Shown in pieces: positions 5,560 to 6,533 of a stretch of 6,533 nucleotides of DNA. Every line of letters starts with the position of its first letter. Position 1 is the stretch's first letter. A model generated the notes under the pieces. That model did not search any database and was not told the DNA's origin. It worked only from the letters and a program-made list of their open reading frames with translations. The DNA comes from an uncultured Balneolaceae bacterium. Lineage in GTDB: Bacteria; Bacteroidota; Rhodothermia; Balneolales; Balneolaceae. Both the position numbers and the translations under genes were made by a program. The stretch is from NCBI GenBank assembly GCA_938003885.1, contig CALKWT010000072.1, positions 1 through 6,533 of the forward strand, read 5' to 3'.

Positions 5560-6533
5560 TCAAAACAGAGTTAGCTGGGCATCACCAGGGCGCCTGAAAT
5601 GTTGTGTTTCCAGAGCTTGACGGCTGCCGTCTAACCCCAGTCTCTTCGAGTGAATTGTAAAAAGCTGACGATACTGTTCATCATATGGGCCCATACTCTG
5701 GAATCGTTCATTAAATTCTTTTCTGTTCAGAACACCTCCCTTCAGATTCAGCAACCGGTTTAGTACTTTCTTTTTTCTGTCGGGATAGTGCTCTTCCAGC
5801 CATTTGATAAAGAGATCTTTGACTCCGTAAGGAAGTCTCAGAATGATATAACTTGCGGATATCGCTCCTGCATCTGCGGCTGCCGTTAGCAGAGGCACCA
5901 TCTCATCATCCGTAAGGCCCGGAATCAGAGGGGCCAGGTTTATATGCACAGGAATTCCGGCACGCGTCAACTCCTCGATCGCTTTCAATCTTTTTGCCGG
6001 CCTTGAAGTGCGGGGTTCCATCGTTGACGTGATTGACTTATCCAGGGAGGTCAACGAAACCGTTACCTTTACAGAATTTACCTCTGCCAGCCTTTGAAGC
6101 TGATCAATATCGCGGGTCACCAGATAGTTTTTGGTGATGATCGCAAGCGGATGCAGACATTCCGCTAAGACCTCAATACAGCGGCGGGTAATCTTGAGTT
6201 TTTTTTCAATCGGTTGATACGGATCGGTCACCCCGCTCATGACAAGGGTTTTTGGCTTCCATTTCTCACTGGAAAGTGTCTCCTTCAGTAGCCGTGGCGC
6301 ATCGTATTTGACGACGATTTTAGATTCAAAGTCCAGCCCTGCACTCATTCCTAAAAATTCGTGGGTCGGGCGGGCATAACAGTAGACACATCCGTGTTCA
6401 CACCCCCGGTAAGGGTTCAGGCTGACATCAAAAGGGATATCCGGGCTGTTGTTAACAGAAATTACGTTTTTTGTATGGTCCTTGATCAACCGGGTTACAG
6501 GGCGGGGCAGCTGTCCCGTTTTTTCATCCGGAT
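5560..6533 (-). CDS. Radical SAM protein, PA0069/SplB-like family (5' end outside window)
   Basis: This protein carries a 4Fe-4S cluster and S-adenosylmethionine site for radical chemistry, and its substrate is unknown. The cluster motif C-x3-C-x2-C reads NPYRGCEHGCVYCYARPTHE at about minus-strand bases 6415-6356. Other PA0069-type marks are NNSPDIPFD just before it, GLDFESKIVVK after it, then SGVTDPYQPIE, ITKNYLVTRDID, MEPRTSRPAKRL, PLIPGLTD, YIILRLPYGV and DRKKKVLN. A Met-like start at 6489-6487 would be a TTG, but the frame stays open to the right edge, and the 14 residues before it (PDEKTGQLPRPVTR) read like the normal family N-terminal lead-in. The real start is therefore outside the window and the gene is partial. 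The family resembles spore photoproduct lyase (COG1533 group), but a DNA-repair role is not shown for it. The stop is TGA at 5562-5560. It is convergent with the HTH gene, with no close partner in view. Confidence 0.93.
   Translation of the reverse strand, partial: PDEKTGQLPRPVTRLIKDHTKNVISVNNSPDIPFDVSLNPYRGCEHGCVYCYARPTHEFLGMSAGLDFESKIVVKYDAPRLLKETLSSEKWKPKTLVMSGVTDPYQPIEKKLKITRRCIEVLAECLHPLAIITKNYLVTRDIDQLQRLAEVNSVKVTVSLTSLDKSITSTMEPRTSRPAKRLKAIEELTRAGIPVHINLAPLIPGLTDDEMVPLLTAAADAGAISASYIILRLPYGVKDLFIKWLEEHYPDRKKKVLNRLLNLKGGVLNRKEFNERFQSMGPYDEQYRQLFTIHSKRLGLDGSRQALETQHFRRPGDAQLTLF

Overview
The window reads as ordinary chromosomal DNA of a free-living bacterium. The closest style match, judged from remembered family sequences rather than a search, is the Bacteroidota/Balneolota/Rhodothermota area. 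The proC C-terminus has the wording typical of that group (an ACG-AFFLR segment, then TTPKGCTISGLN and EHGGFSSAL). Several genes lack a clear Shine-Dalgarno, and the one promoter-like sequence fits the Bacteroidota TTTG / TAnnTTTG form better than sigma-70. The taxonomic guess is inference.

Layout, left to right. (1) 1-459 (+): C-terminal half of pyrroline-5-carboxylate reductase (proC), cut by the left edge. (2) 471-2921 (-): a full-length FadE-type acyl-CoA dehydrogenase, convergent with proC across only 11 bp. (3) 3128-3769 (-): pyridoxine/pyridoxamine 5'-phosphate oxidase (pdxH). (4) 3776-4357 (-): a thioredoxin-fold, peroxiredoxin-like protein with a CNHC motif, 6 bp upstream of pdxH and probably co-transcribed with it. 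(5) 4358-4761: an AT-rich divergent spacer with several short inverted or direct repeats. (6) 4762-5220 (+): a small phage-repressor-like Cro/CI-type HTH protein with no peptidase domain. (7) 5221-5559: a convergent spacer with two strong inverted repeats and a short open frame that may be a remnant. (8) 5560-6533 (-): a PA0069/SplB-like radical SAM protein whose N-terminus runs off the right edge.

The genes are metabolic housekeeping functions (proline synthesis, fatty-acid beta-oxidation, vitamin B6 salvage, thiol redox) plus one orphan regulator and one radical SAM protein of unknown function. They do not form an obvious single pathway. Apart from the thioredoxin-like/pdxH pair, no functional coupling is visible. 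I see no CRISPR array, tRNA, rRNA, intact mobile element or defence locus. Nothing here looks like a convincing undescribed system. The points most worth checking are the orphan repressor with its palindrome-bearing upstream spacer and the possibly eroded spacer at 5300-5490.
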